Of a stretch of DNA of 64,000 bases, positions 17,377 through 25,502 are shown piece after piece (the stretch's first letter is position 1; every line of letters starts with the position of its first letter). This DNA comes from CALLPQ01 sp038531745 (GTDB lineage Bacteria > Pseudomonadota > Alphaproteobacteria > Caulobacterales > Parvularculaceae). The notes beneath the pieces are model-generated. The model searched no databases. It was not told the origin of the DNA and saw only the letters and a program-made list of their open reading frames with translations. The DNA is taken from NCBI GenBank assembly GCA_038531745.1, contig JBCBBJ010000002.1:186001-250000 (forward strand). The letters run 5' to 3'. The translations under genes and the position numbers were made by a program.

Positions 17377-18177
17377 ATGCCCCACCATTCTGCCCTGATT
17401 ACCGTTATGATCACCGCCGCGCGCAAGGCCGCTCGCAGTCTTGCCCGCGACTTTGGAGAGGTCGAGCACCTGCAAGTGTCCCGAAAAGGCACAGCCGATT
17501 TCGTCAGTGCCGCCGATTTGCGCGCCGAAGAAACGATCTTTGAGACCCTCACCCAGGCGCGGCCAAAATTCGGGCTGATCATGGAAGAGCGCGGGATTAT
17601 CGAGGGCGTTGATAATTCTAACCGCTGGATTGTTGATCCCCTGGACGGCACAACAAATTTTCTCCACGGGCTTGGCCAGTTTGCCATTTCAATTGGCCTG
17701 GAGCGCGATCGCCAACCCCATGCGGGTGTGATTTTTAATCCAATTACGGATGAGTTGTTCTGGGCCGAGAAAGGCGCTGGCGCCTGGCTTAACGATAATC
17801 GGATCCGGGTTTCCAACCGTGGTGATCTGGAAGACTGCCTGTTCGCAACGGGGCTTCCGTTTTCGGGCCGCCCGGGCCGCGCCGAAGCTCTCGCCCAAAC
17901 TGAACGGGTACTGAGCAAGACAGCCGGCATTAGACGCATGGGCGCTGCCGCGCTTGATCTTGCCTTCACCGCGGCCGGCCGATTTGACGCCTACTGGGAG
18001 CGGGGGTTGAACTCGTGGGATGTTGCCGCAGGAATCATCCTTGTGCGGGAGGCAGGCGGCTTTGTGGGGCCCGTCGGCACGGCAGAAAAAGATAGTGCCG
18101 ATCCCTTGCATGACGGCACAATCTTGGCGGGTAATGCAAATCTGTTTGAAAAAGCCCGTGCCCTGATTAACGGATAG
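17377..18177 (+). CDS. suhB: inositol monophosphatase family protein
   Basis: A 266-residue cytosolic magnesium- and lithium-sensitive phosphatase. It has the metal-binding motifs EERG at about 70-73, DPLDGTTNF at 87-95 and LNSWDVAAG near the C-terminus. The start at 17377 gives the normal SuhB length and N-terminus. The frame is open to 17155, but the extra 74 residues are unlike the family and overlap the opposing flippase. SuhB hydrolyses myo-inositol-1-phosphate and in Escherichia coli also takes part in rRNA antitermination. Confidence 0.9.
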   Translation: MPHHSALITVMITAARKAARSLARDFGEVEHLQVSRKGTADFVSAADLRAEETIFETLTQARPKFGLIMEERGIIEGVDNSNRWIVDPLDGTTNFLHGLGQFAISIGLERDRQPHAGVIFNPITDELFWAEKGAGAWLNDNRIRVSNRGDLEDCLFATGLPFSGRPGRAEALAQTERVLSKTAGIRRMGAAALDLAFTAAGRFDAYWERGLNSWDVAAGIILVREAGGFVGPVGTAEKDSADPLHDGTILAGNANLFEKARALING

Positions 18178-18185
18178 GGCAGCAG

Positions 18186-18210
18186 GTTTGGCCGCGCTAA
18201 GCGGCTAAAC
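18186..18210. terminator. hairpin between convergent genes, possible bidirectional terminator
   Basis: GTTTGGCCGC (18186-18195) pairs with GCGGCTAAAC (18201-18210) around a 5-nt loop, with one G-U pair. It starts 9 bp after the suhB stop and covers the end of the opposing lipoprotein gene. No strong T run follows. Confidence 0.4.
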
Positions 18211-18480
18211 GCAATTATAATGGCGATAGCGCCAACGCACCGATTGCTCATCAATGGTCTCATCAACAAACCGAGCGAAGAGATTGTAAGCATCGCAATG
18301 GGCCTGCGCCTCGCGGTCCAAGGCATCGGGATCATAATTATAAGGATCATACGGAATTGAGACCGAAAGATCGGCATTCGGATCATAAGGCTCGCGGCTA
18401 GCGCATGAGAGGGTTAGGCCTGCGCACAAACATAGCCAAAGACCCAAGACAAGACCGCGCTTGGACACTCTGCTGACCAT
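18205..18480 (-). CDS. small lipoprotein of unknown function
   Basis: From the ATG at 18480 the protein has a basic N-terminus, a hydrophobic core and LTLSC, a lipobox. About 65 residues follow, rich in Asp and Tyr, ending VRWRYRHYNCV. Starts further upstream are possible: a TTG at 18519 has GGAG 5 nt before it. I recognise no domain. Two cysteines in the mature part could form a disulfide. Confidence 0.6.
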   Translation of the reverse strand: MVSRVSKRGLVLGLWLCLCAGLTLSCASREPYDPNADLSVSIPYDPYNYDPDALDREAQAHCDAYNLFARFVDETIDEQSVRWRYRHYNCV

Positions 18481-18533
18481 CTCGTTTTCTCTCGACATCA
18501 TAACACTCATCGCCGCCAATTTTTCTCCGTAGT

Positions 18534-18562
18534 ACTTTATCTAACCGGCAGCGCGTTGACAA
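18534..18562 (-). promoter_or_regulatory. candidate sigma-70 promoter for the small lipoprotein gene
   Basis: On the minus strand TTGTCA (18562-18557) and TAAAGT (18539-18534) are separated by exactly 17 bp. They lie upstream of the lipoprotein start. Confidence 0.35.
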
Positions 18563-18601
18563 AAGCCCCCTATCTGCGCGCATCGGTACCCTAGCCAATC
18601 A

Positions 18602-18874
18602 TCATCTCCCCCAAAGCGCCAACAGGCCCGCGCCGCCAGCCACAATGGTAAAGACAGGGACACGCCGGGGGTTTTGGTTCAAAAACACCATCCCCTGGAC
18701 CCCCAGAATGAGGCTGACGAGACTGGTCAGGGCGCCATAGAGCTGGAAGGCCAGCAGGGCCATCCCGTCAGGGCCGGAAAAAACGTCGCCAAGAACGCCG
18801 CCGATCGTTAAGCCCACCGTGAATAACGCCAATAGCGCCGCCAAGCCGGTGAGAAGAATAAAAACAAACCGCAT
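18602..18874 (-). CDS. small membrane protein of unknown function
   Basis: A 90-residue protein starting at 18874 with AAGGGG 9 nt upstream; the longer frame to 19024 is not membrane-like. It consists of three hydrophobic segments at about residues 3-27, 38-58 and 68-87 joined by short polar turns, so it is an inner-membrane protein. No family is recognised. Confidence 0.6.
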   Translation of the reverse strand: MRFVFILLTGLAALLALFTVGLTIGGVLGDVFSGPDGMALLAFQLYGALTSLVSLILGVQGMVFLNQNPRRVPVFTIVAGGAGLLALWGR

Positions 18875-19021
18875 GCTTTTAAGCCCCTTGCCGCAACCCC
18901 TCAGGAAAATTGGCCCCCAGACGAAATTTGGGGCCATCTCGCGTTGATAGAACGCTAACCCACAAATTTGGCAGATACCAGCGTACGCCCTTGCAAACGG
19001 ACGACGGGCCCATATACGGCA

Positions 19022-19054
19022 CAAAAAAGCCCACCCCGCGCGAAAGGGGTGGGC
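19022..19054 (-). terminator. rho-independent terminator of ibpA
   Basis: On the minus strand GCCCACCCC (19054-19046) pairs perfectly with GGGGTGGGC (19037-19029) and is followed by a run of six T (19028-19023). It lies about 30 bp after the ibpA stop codon. Confidence 0.9.
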
Positions 19055-19086
19055 CGGCTTATCGGTTTGGGAGAAAAGCGTCAGCG

Positions 19087-19554
19087 TTAGGCTGCGTCGG
19101 TTGCTTTGCTCACGTTCAATTGGCTCACATTCTGGCCATTGATCGCGATCCGGCGCGGCTTTTTCGCCTCGGGAATCTCGCGCCGCAAATCAAGGTTGAG
19201 GAGGCCATTTTCCAGGGAGGCACCCGCCACATGGACGTGTTCTGCCAATTGGAAGCGCCGTTCAAAGGCGCGGCCCGCAATGCCTTGATGCAGGAACTCG
19301 CGGCCCTCATCGGCGCCGGGCTTGGTTCCGGTCACCTTGAGCTCATTTTCATGCACTTCGATATCGATATCGCCTTCCCCAAAGCCGGCAACGGCAAGGG
19401 TAATCCGATAATCATTTTCGGCAACACGCTCGATATTATAGGGTGGATAACCACCGCTCTCGACTTTCGCGTTGCTCATGCTTTCAAGCAGATCAAAAAC
19501 GCGGTCAAAACCGACGGTGGAACGGTAAAGGGGGGTAAGGTCGTAGTTGCGCAT
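19087..19554 (-). CDS. ibpA: small heat-shock protein, Hsp20/IbpA
   Basis: A 155-residue alpha-crystallin-type chaperone that binds unfolding proteins in the cytosol. The N-terminus MRNYDLTPLYRSTVGFDRVF closely follows IbpA. The alpha-crystallin domain runs from about residue 38 to 130 (DYRITLAVAGFGEGDIDIEV, then LENGLLNLDLRREIPE, the conserved GxLxxxxR strand). The ATG at 19554 is preferred over one at 19560 because it lies 8 nt after the AAGGA site and matches the family N-terminus. Upstream are an RpoH-like promoter and a ROSE-like leader, so both transcription and translation are probably heat-induced. Confidence 0.92.
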   Translation of the reverse strand: MRNYDLTPLYRSTVGFDRVFDLLESMSNAKVESGGYPPYNIERVAENDYRITLAVAGFGEGDIDIEVHENELKVTGTKPGADEGREFLHQGIAGRAFERRFQLAEHVHVAGASLENGLLNLDLRREIPEAKKPRRIAINGQNVSQLNVSKATDAA

Positions 19555-19560
19555 GGTCAT

Positions 19561-19682
19561 TTCCTTCTTTCAAAAGCAAGGGTTTAACGAACACGGCGCT
19601 GTCGCTGCTGGCTCCGCCCGAAGGCCAAAACGCGATGCAGTCTCTGCACCGTTATCTGTGGAGCCATTTGGCCTCCACAAAA
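19561..19682 (-). promoter_or_regulatory. ROSE-like RNA thermometer in the ibpA leader
   Basis: The leader of about 120 nt can form several hairpins. The last one sequesters the ribosome-binding site: CCUU (19581-19578) pairs with the Shine-Dalgarno AAGG (19566-19563), a G at 19577 bulges, and CUU pairs with AAG around a UUGA loop. The U-U-G-C-U string with a bulged G opposite the Shine-Dalgarno sequence is the hallmark of ROSE thermometers, known before hsp20 genes of alphaproteobacteria. A second stem (TGTGGA with TCCACA, around 19680-19657) lies 5' of it. The fold was judged by eye. Confidence 0.7.
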
Positions 19683-19686
19683 CTTG

Positions 19687-19714
19687 ATATGGTTGCGTTC
19701 ACCCGGTTTTCAAG
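19687..19714 (-). promoter_or_regulatory. RpoH (sigma-32) type promoter of ibpA
   Basis: Minus strand CTTGAA (19714-19709) and CCATAT (19692-19687) are separated by 16 bp. This resembles the alphaproteobacterial RpoH pattern CTTG-N17/18-CYTATNT. The predicted transcript would start near 19680 and include the whole thermometer leader. Confidence 0.6.
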
Positions 19715-19783
19715 GGTTCGGCGGCTGGACGGCTCGCGGGAACATGCTATGCCTGCGCCTTCAGCATGAACCGGAGTCCTATT

Positions 19784-20740
19784 ATGATCGTCTCTCGCTT
19801 TTTCACCAATTCGCCTGCCCTTCTAGGGTTGATCACCGGGACCGTTCTTTTAACGGCTTGCGGCGGTGAAAGCCCCGGCGCTCCCCAGGGGCAAGATAGC
19901 GAGACAGTGGTAAGCACACCGGAAAGTCAGTCAGCCCTGGCATCAAGTCCAGTGGCCACGAGCGCAATCACGCTCGACACCGTCATCGCCGGCCCCCAAC
20001 GCGGTGAAGGCCATAAAGCGCGCGATCAATATCGCCATCCAAAAGAAACCTTGAGCTTTTTTGGCCTGAAGCCAGACATGACCGTGGTTGAAATGTCCCC
20101 GGGCGGTGGTTGGTACACCCGCATCATCGCGCCTTATCTCGCCAGCGGCGGGGGCAGCTATATCGCATTACAACCGAACCCCGGCGATAACCAACGCCGC
20201 ATCGACCGCATCGATGCGTTCAAAAACACGTTTGGCGGCACCGAAACGTTTGGAGATGTGCGTGTTGCCCTTCTCGGCACAGACGACGCAAACCTTGCAC
20301 CCGGCAGCGCCGACATGGTGCTGACGTTTCGTAATGTCCATAACTGGATGGGTGGCCAGACCACCGATGCGGTATTTGCCAGCTTTTACGACGCGTTAAA
20401 ACCGGGCGGTATTCTTGGCCTCGTGGAACATCGCGGCGACCCGGAAAAAGACCAGAACCCGCGCGGGCGCACCGGCTATGTGCGTCAGGATGTGGTGATC
20501 GCGATGGCAGAAAAAGCGGGCTTTGAAGTGGACGCCACATCCGAAATCAATGCCAATCCCGCCGATGATCGCGATCATCCTTTTGGTGTTTGGACCCTTA
20601 AACCCGTGCGCCGGTCCTCACAAACAGGCGCACCCGACCCGGAATTTGACCGTGCCGCCTATGACGCCATCGGCGAGAGTGATCGCATGACCATCCGCTT
20701 CCGCAAACCCCTCGGCGATGATGGGGCGCTGTTAGAATAG
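19784..20740 (+). CDS. lipoprotein with class I methyltransferase fold
   Basis: The start at 19784 follows GGAG by 7 nt; an ATG at 19766 is also in frame. The N-terminus is a signal peptide with lipobox LLTAC (Cys26), followed by a Ser/Pro-rich linker. From about residue 65 a Rossmann methyltransferase fold begins. Motif I is atypical, VVEMSPGGGWYTRI at 100-113, then ADMVLTFRNVHNW and GGILGLVEHR. It resembles the predicted methyltransferases that carry export signals. Since S-adenosylmethionine is not known to be supplied to the periplasm, the biochemical role is unclear. It heads a plus-strand group with the SCP2 and hydrolase genes. Confidence 0.75.
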   Translation: MIVSRFFTNSPALLGLITGTVLLTACGGESPGAPQGQDSETVVSTPESQSALASSPVATSAITLDTVIAGPQRGEGHKARDQYRHPKETLSFFGLKPDMTVVEMSPGGGWYTRIIAPYLASGGGSYIALQPNPGDNQRRIDRIDAFKNTFGGTETFGDVRVALLGTDDANLAPGSADMVLTFRNVHNWMGGQTTDAVFASFYDALKPGGILGLVEHRGDPEKDQNPRGRTGYVRQDVVIAMAEKAGFEVDATSEINANPADDRDHPFGVWTLKPVRRSSQTGAPDPEFDRAAYDAIGESDRMTIRFRKPLGDDGALLE

Positions 20741-20765
20741 GTCACTGGCGACAGGGCCCCGGATC

Positions 20766-21170
20766 ATGACAAATGGTGAGCCGTACACCGAAGAACCGCA
20801 CCAAGCCGCGCTTAAAAGCGAGGCGGCACAGTGCTTTCAGGCGGCTTTTGACGGTGTTTTGACCATCATATGTCATGATGAAAAGCCGTTCCGCCAAAGC
20901 GGCACACCGGAACCAGACGCGTCAATCTGTACCCTGAGAATCGATGGGCACACGACACCACCGGCGGTCATAATTGCCGATAATGGGCACACAGATGAAG
21001 CCGCACCAAAGCACGGCCATCTGACTTGGCGCGCGAGCCGTGACGTCCTCCAGCGCATCTTTCTTGGTGATCGCCAACTTAGCGGTGCCTATATTGCGGG
21101 ACGCCTCTTGATCAGTGGGGATATGGCCGTGATGGCGCGCCTGCGCCCCAGCGAACATGTTTCATCATGA
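20766..21170 (+). CDS. SCP2 sterol-binding domain protein
   Basis: A 134-residue single-domain protein. The C-terminal pattern ASRDVLQRIFLGDRQLSGAY followed by GRLLISGDMAVMARL matches the lipid-binding SCP2 fold, in which a hydrophobic tunnel binds fatty acyl groups or quinone-like lipids. It starts 25 bp after the methyltransferase-like lipoprotein and precedes the hydrolase by 50 bp, suggesting cotranscription. Confidence 0.7.
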   Translation: MTNGEPYTEEPHQAALKSEAAQCFQAAFDGVLTIICHDEKPFRQSGTPEPDASICTLRIDGHTTPPAVIIADNGHTDEAAPKHGHLTWRASRDVLQRIFLGDRQLSGAYIAGRLLISGDMAVMARLRPSEHVSS

Positions 21171-21220
21171 GCAGGCTTAACAAACGAGCGGGAATGACGG
21201 CAACCGGTTAGGAACACCCC

Positions 21221-22231
21221 ATGACGCGCACGCCAGCAGACTTTATCTCCATACCGGAAAACCCGGTGCCGAGCGGCGCCAACTGTTTCACCCTTGACCG
21301 CGGTGATGACCACTTTGTTCGCGTCGCTGTTTTTCCGTGTCCGGACACTATTCCGGTGCGCGGCGCGATTACCCTGGTCACCGGGCGCTCCGAATTTATA
21401 GAAAAATATTTTGAGGTTGTTGGCGATCTTCATCAACGCGGGTTTCATGTAGTGATGATGGATTGGCGGGGCCAGGGCCTGTCATCGCGCTATCTTGAGG
21501 ACCGTTATAAAGGCCATGTGGCAAGCTTTGACGATTTTGTGGGCGATCTTCGACATGTTATGCACACGGTTACAAAACCAACATTTGATGGCCCTTATTT
21601 CTTGATGGGCCATTCCATGGGCGGTGTCCCTACGCTCCAGCTTCTTGGACATACATCCGGCGCCACACCAAATGGTGATGGTGAAGCACGCGATCCGGTC
21701 ATTGATGAAATTTTAGGAGCAATCCTCGTCGCACCAATGACCCAGTTTTTCCCCGGGGAAATGAAACGCAACTATGTGTACTGGCTCACCAAGGCAGCTG
21801 TTGCCATGGGTTTTACCAATCGGCGCATTCTGGGCATTAGAGAATATTCGCTTGCCTTTGCAGGTAATGCTCTGACCTCGGATCAAAAGCGCCACGCACG
21901 GTTCAAAGCGCTACAGGACGCAGAACCCACCGCAATGATTTTCTCGCCGACCTATGGCTGGTTGAACGCAGCAACAACGGCAATTCAGCAAATTCACCAC
22001 GACAACTTCAAAACCACCATGCGCACACCCGTGCTGATCATATCAGCGGAGAACGACATGCTGATTGATGCCACAGACCACAAGGCGCTAGCCCAATGGC
22101 ACCCCGCAATTTCCTACATCACCATCAAAGGCGCCTTACATGAAGTTCTTATGGAAGATGATCACTACCGGGATCAATTCTGGGTCGCTTTTGACACTTT
22201 CATCAATGAGCGCCTCTCGGCGAGAGGGTGA
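21221..22231 (+). CDS. alpha/beta hydrolase, lysophospholipase/monoacylglycerol lipase type
   Basis: A 336-residue hydrolase of the S33 serine aminopeptidase/monoacylglycerol lipase group. The nucleophile elbow is GHSMGG at 130-135 (Ser132). The oxyanion region TGRSEFIEKY and the conserved MMDWRGQGLSSR (80-90) precede it, and late SAENDMLID with GALHEVLME supply the Asp and His. It probably cleaves lysophospholipids or monoacylglycerols at the membrane face. No signal peptide is visible. Confidence 0.85.
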   Translation: MTRTPADFISIPENPVPSGANCFTLDRGDDHFVRVAVFPCPDTIPVRGAITLVTGRSEFIEKYFEVVGDLHQRGFHVVMMDWRGQGLSSRYLEDRYKGHVASFDDFVGDLRHVMHTVTKPTFDGPYFLMGHSMGGVPTLQLLGHTSGATPNGDGEARDPVIDEILGAILVAPMTQFFPGEMKRNYVYWLTKAAVAMGFTNRRILGIREYSLAFAGNALTSDQKRHARFKALQDAEPTAMIFSPTYGWLNAATTAIQQIHHDNFKTTMRTPVLIISAENDMLIDATDHKALAQWHPAISYITIKGALHEVLMEDDHYRDQFWVAFDTFINERLSARG

Positions 22232-22262
22232 CGGAAATATCCCGCACATTTAATGGCCTAAT

Positions 22263-23477
22263 TTATAAACCAGCGAGTGCGGAATCTACCGGGCTAAGCG
22301 CTGCCGCCCAACTATGATGCGCTTCCACATACCGGCGCGCCGCGCCGCCTATCGCCACGCCTTCATCGGGATTTGTCAGTAGGCGGTCAATTGCCGCGGC
22401 CATGGCTTGCGCGTCGACAGCTTTGACAAAATGGGTTTGGTCGTCAGCATCAATGCCTTCGGCCGCCGCAGACGACACGACAACCGGGCGCGCCATGGCC
22501 ATGGCCTCAAGGACTTTGTTCTGTAGTCCCCTGCCGATTTGCAACGGCGCGACAACCACACGCGCCTGGGCGAGCCAGGGCCTAACATCGGCGACGCGGC
22601 CCGTGACGGTAATCGCCTCCTCATCCGCCAGTTGGCGCACCGTTGGTGCCGGGTTTGCGCCAACAATGGCAAATTCCACGTCCCTGTGATGCAACTTGAT
22701 CGAAGGCCACACCCGTTTGGTAAACCATGAAACAGCCTCCACATTGGGCAAGTAATCCATCGCGCCCACAAAAACGATTGACGGTCTCGCCGCAGGACCA
22801 TCAAGCGGGACAAAGGTAGCAGCGGGATCAAAATAGGCCGTATCAACACCATTTTTGAAAACGCAGACAGGCCGTTTGAGCCTGCCGTCGCGGTTAAAAA
22901 GTGCCGCTTCACTTTTTGTGATGGCAAAGACATGGGCGGCCTCGTTAATGATCGCGGTTTCCGCCTTGCGTAATGCGTGTGCCTCCCGCGCATAAATCCC
23001 CGCCATCACGCGGTTGGGGTGGGTACGCCCATAGGCCTCCCACTTTTCCGAATCACAATCACAAAAATCAATCAGTGTCGGGATTGAGGCCGCCTCTGGC
23101 ATCAAAAAAGGGGCCATGGCTGACGAAAATGCCAACTGGGCCGCTGGTTTGTGATCCCGGTAAACCCCGCGCACAAAATGCTCCAACCGCCTACTCTCAT
23201 AATAGGCAAAGGAAAGTGGTTGCCCGGTGAAAAACCCTTTTGCCGAAAGAAGACGCCGCCAACGCGGATCAATCGATATACAACATTGACTGGCCGTTAC
23301 CGCCGCCAGCTGATCAATATAGTGTTCATCATAAGGATCATCCACAAAACACCCCAGATGCACATCCCAAGACTGACTAAGGTGCCGCAGCAAATGCCAC
23401 GACCGGATCTTGTCGCCTTTGTTAGGCGGATAAGGTATCCGGTGGGCAAGAAACAAAAGATCGCCGCGTTTGGTCAT
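22263..23477 (-). CDS. glycosyltransferase of the XrtA/PEP-CTERM EPS locus (TIGR03087-like)
   Basis: A 404-residue GT-B fold glycosyltransferase. It begins FLAHRIPYPPNKGDKIRSWH, typical of the exosortase-associated sugar transferase family. The C-terminal donor domain carries VVVAPLQIGRGLQNKVLEAM. The start at 23477 overlaps the stop of the FemAB-like gene by 4 bp (ATGA); the longer frame to 23540 runs into that gene. It is the last gene of the minus-strand EPS series and adds a sugar to the growing lipid-linked repeat unit. Confidence 0.88.
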   Translation of the reverse strand: MTKRGDLLFLAHRIPYPPNKGDKIRSWHLLRHLSQSWDVHLGCFVDDPYDEHYIDQLAAVTASQCCISIDPRWRRLLSAKGFFTGQPLSFAYYESRRLEHFVRGVYRDHKPAAQLAFSSAMAPFLMPEAASIPTLIDFCDCDSEKWEAYGRTHPNRVMAGIYAREAHALRKAETAIINEAAHVFAITKSEAALFNRDGRLKRPVCVFKNGVDTAYFDPAATFVPLDGPAARPSIVFVGAMDYLPNVEAVSWFTKRVWPSIKLHHRDVEFAIVGANPAPTVRQLADEEAITVTGRVADVRPWLAQARVVVAPLQIGRGLQNKVLEAMAMARPVVVSSAAAEGIDADDQTHFVKAVDAQAMAAAIDRLLTNPDEGVAIGGAARRYVEAHHSWAAALSPVDSALAGL

Positions 23478-24532
23478 GCAAAATGCCGAGCGAGGATTGC
23501 GCCACCCATGGTCGCGATCGGTAAGGGCAAATGCCGCCACACGCGCGACGCCAGTGCGTATTTCGGATTGTTCACATTAATTTGTGGCACCGTCGCGGCA
23601 CGCACCAGACCATAACAGTAGGTCAGCGGTGTTGGCGTCAGTCCCCAAGTTTTTTTGTAGCCGAATGAGCCGCTATCAATCTTGCTGCGACCGAAATCAA
23701 AAATTGCCAGACCATTTTCCTGAGCGCGTTGCAGTTGATGCCAATACACCAGATCAAACGCACGCAAGGCGCGCGCTTCGCGCACTGCGCCCACATAATA
23801 GGGCAAAACCTGATCCCGATGGAAAAAGCTCAAGAGTGAAACAACAGGCTTTTGCCCGTGAAGAATGGTGGTAAAGCCAATATCGTCGCCGAATTGCACA
23901 ACCAGAGCCTCAAGATAGCGGGCCGGAAAAACTGGCGTACCAAGAGCATGGAGGGACGCCCGATAAAGCTGCAGAAACCGGCTTACTTCCGGCTTTTCGC
24001 AAATTGTCAGCGCCCCATCCCCGGCTAAGCCAAGCGATTTTCGTATTTCGGCCCGGCGCTTTCGGGGGATTGCCGTCAATATATCCGTACCCTGAGGAGG
24101 GATAGAGAGCGTAAAGCCCGCATGCAGACCGGCGCGCGCGTGCCACAGGTCGCCCCCCGCCGGCACAACAGAGCCGGTATCACTACGCAATTCCACATAA
24201 TTGACCCCCAGCGCCTTACCACGTGCCATAGCGGCAGCGGCAAGAGCGTTGGCCGTTTCTCCATCATCGGCAACAATACCGCCCCCAACCGTAAAGGCCG
24301 TGGAGATAAGCGCTTTACCAGTGAGGGGGCTATTCACAAAAATCAACGGCAGGACACCAACAATATCCCCACCCTGCCGGGCGACGAGATAGACGCTCGC
24401 ATAGCCGTAAGCGGCCTTGATCAGGCGCGCCCAGCCATAGCGATGAAAAAATGATGCCAATGGGTTTGCCAGGACGTAGTCATCCCACGCCGCGGCATCG
24501 TCGTCACTTGCGAGGTCAATGGTCAGGGTCAC
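23474..24532 (-). CDS. FemAB-like protein of the XrtA/PEP-CTERM locus (TIGR03019-like)
   Basis: About 350 residues with a GNAT/FemAB fold (FFHRYGWARLIKAAYGYASV near the N-terminus; AFDLVYWHQLQRAQENGLAI and FDFGRSK in the C-terminal half). In XrtA loci this family is thought to transfer an aminoacyl or acyl group during polymer or peptide modification; its substrate is unproven. A GTG at 24532 is taken as start because the frame before it overlaps the deacetylase gene; the start is uncertain. Confidence 0.82.
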   Translation of the reverse strand: MTLTIDLASDDDAAAWDDYVLANPLASFFHRYGWARLIKAAYGYASVYLVARQGGDIVGVLPLIFVNSPLTGKALISTAFTVGGGIVADDGETANALAAAAMARGKALGVNYVELRSDTGSVVPAGGDLWHARAGLHAGFTLSIPPQGTDILTAIPRKRRAEIRKSLGLAGDGALTICEKPEVSRFLQLYRASLHALGTPVFPARYLEALVVQFGDDIGFTTILHGQKPVVSLLSFFHRDQVLPYYVGAVREARALRAFDLVYWHQLQRAQENGLAIFDFGRSKIDSGSFGYKKTWGLTPTPLTYCYGLVRAATVPQINVNNPKYALASRVWRHLPLPIATMGGAILARHFA

Positions 24533-24578
24533 GATGAAACCGTCCAGACAGGGCGCGCCAGCATGGGGGCCACCAACC

Positions 24579-25502
24579 CTAGGCCGCAACCGTAGAAGAT
24601 TGCGGCTGGATGATCTGATCAATCCGATCCCAGGAAAAATCAGTGAGCAGACGGTGTAATTTACCCTTCATCGTGGACAGATTAAGATAGTGCCTCAGAC
24701 GCGATTTTAAGGGTGCATTGGCCACCCGTGGCTGGTCCTGATCAATTTCCCACGGGTGGAAGTAAAAAATGAGCTGACCGCCATGTTGATCAGCCGCCTG
24801 GGCGAAAAGCTTCTTCGAGGCGGCATAAGGCATGGCACGAAACCAACCGCCGCCGGCGCAGCTCACGCGCCGCCCCAGGACCGTTGCCGTTGCCACCGGC
24901 GCCTCCAAGAAGGGATCGCCCGCCAGCGGATGAAAAGGCACCTGCGGCGCATTCGGATCGCCATAATGATCATGGGCAATGGGATGCGTACTGGATGAAT
25001 AACGATATCCCGCTGCCGCAAGCTCCTCATAGGCAAAGGGCGTACGCTGATCAATGGAAAAACCAGCGGCACGATAGCCGCCTATGGGCGCACCGCTTAC
25101 ATCTTCCAAAATAGCTTTGGTTCTGGTGATATCCTCGCGAAACGCTGATGCCGTCTGATCAAAAACCTTCGTGTGATCATAGCCATGGCTGGCGAGTTCG
25201 TGCCCGCGCGCAACAATCTCCCGGATCAGTTGCGGGTCCCGTTCGGCAACCCAGCCAAGGGTAAAGAATGTGCCCTTAACGCCCGCCCCATCAAAGAGAT
25301 CGAGCACTTCGCGGGTGCTCTCGCCGACGCGGGGGTCATAATCATCCCATGTGGTCCGGTCGACAACGCTGGAAAAACCCCAAACCTGAAAATAGTCTTC
25401 CACATCAACCGACAAGCCATGGCGTACCGGTAACGCTGCAGACGCCGAGGGGGTGTCCGGCGCCGCGGGAGACAATGTGGGATTCGACGTTTCCAGCATC
25501 AT
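24579..25502 (-). CDS. polysaccharide deacetylase of the XrtA locus (TIGR03006-like)
   Basis: A 307-residue NodB-family deacetylase with the C-terminal extension typical of the XrtA group. The catalytic/metal motif SVDVEDYFQVWGF is at 31-43 and LASHGYDH at 103-110. Later come GYRAAGFSID and FYFHPWEID. It should remove N-acetyl groups from the EPS. The start overlaps the ATPase stop by 4 bp, showing translational coupling. Confidence 0.9.
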   Translation of the reverse strand: MMLETSNPTLSPAAPDTPSASAALPVRHGLSVDVEDYFQVWGFSSVVDRTTWDDYDPRVGESTREVLDLFDGAGVKGTFFTLGWVAERDPQLIREIVARGHELASHGYDHTKVFDQTASAFREDITRTKAILEDVSGAPIGGYRAAGFSIDQRTPFAYEELAAAGYRYSSSTHPIAHDHYGDPNAPQVPFHPLAGDPFLEAPVATATVLGRRVSCAGGGWFRAMPYAASKKLFAQAADQHGGQLIFYFHPWEIDQDQPRVANAPLKSRLRHYLNLSTMKGKLHRLLTDFSWDRIDQIIQPQSSTVAA

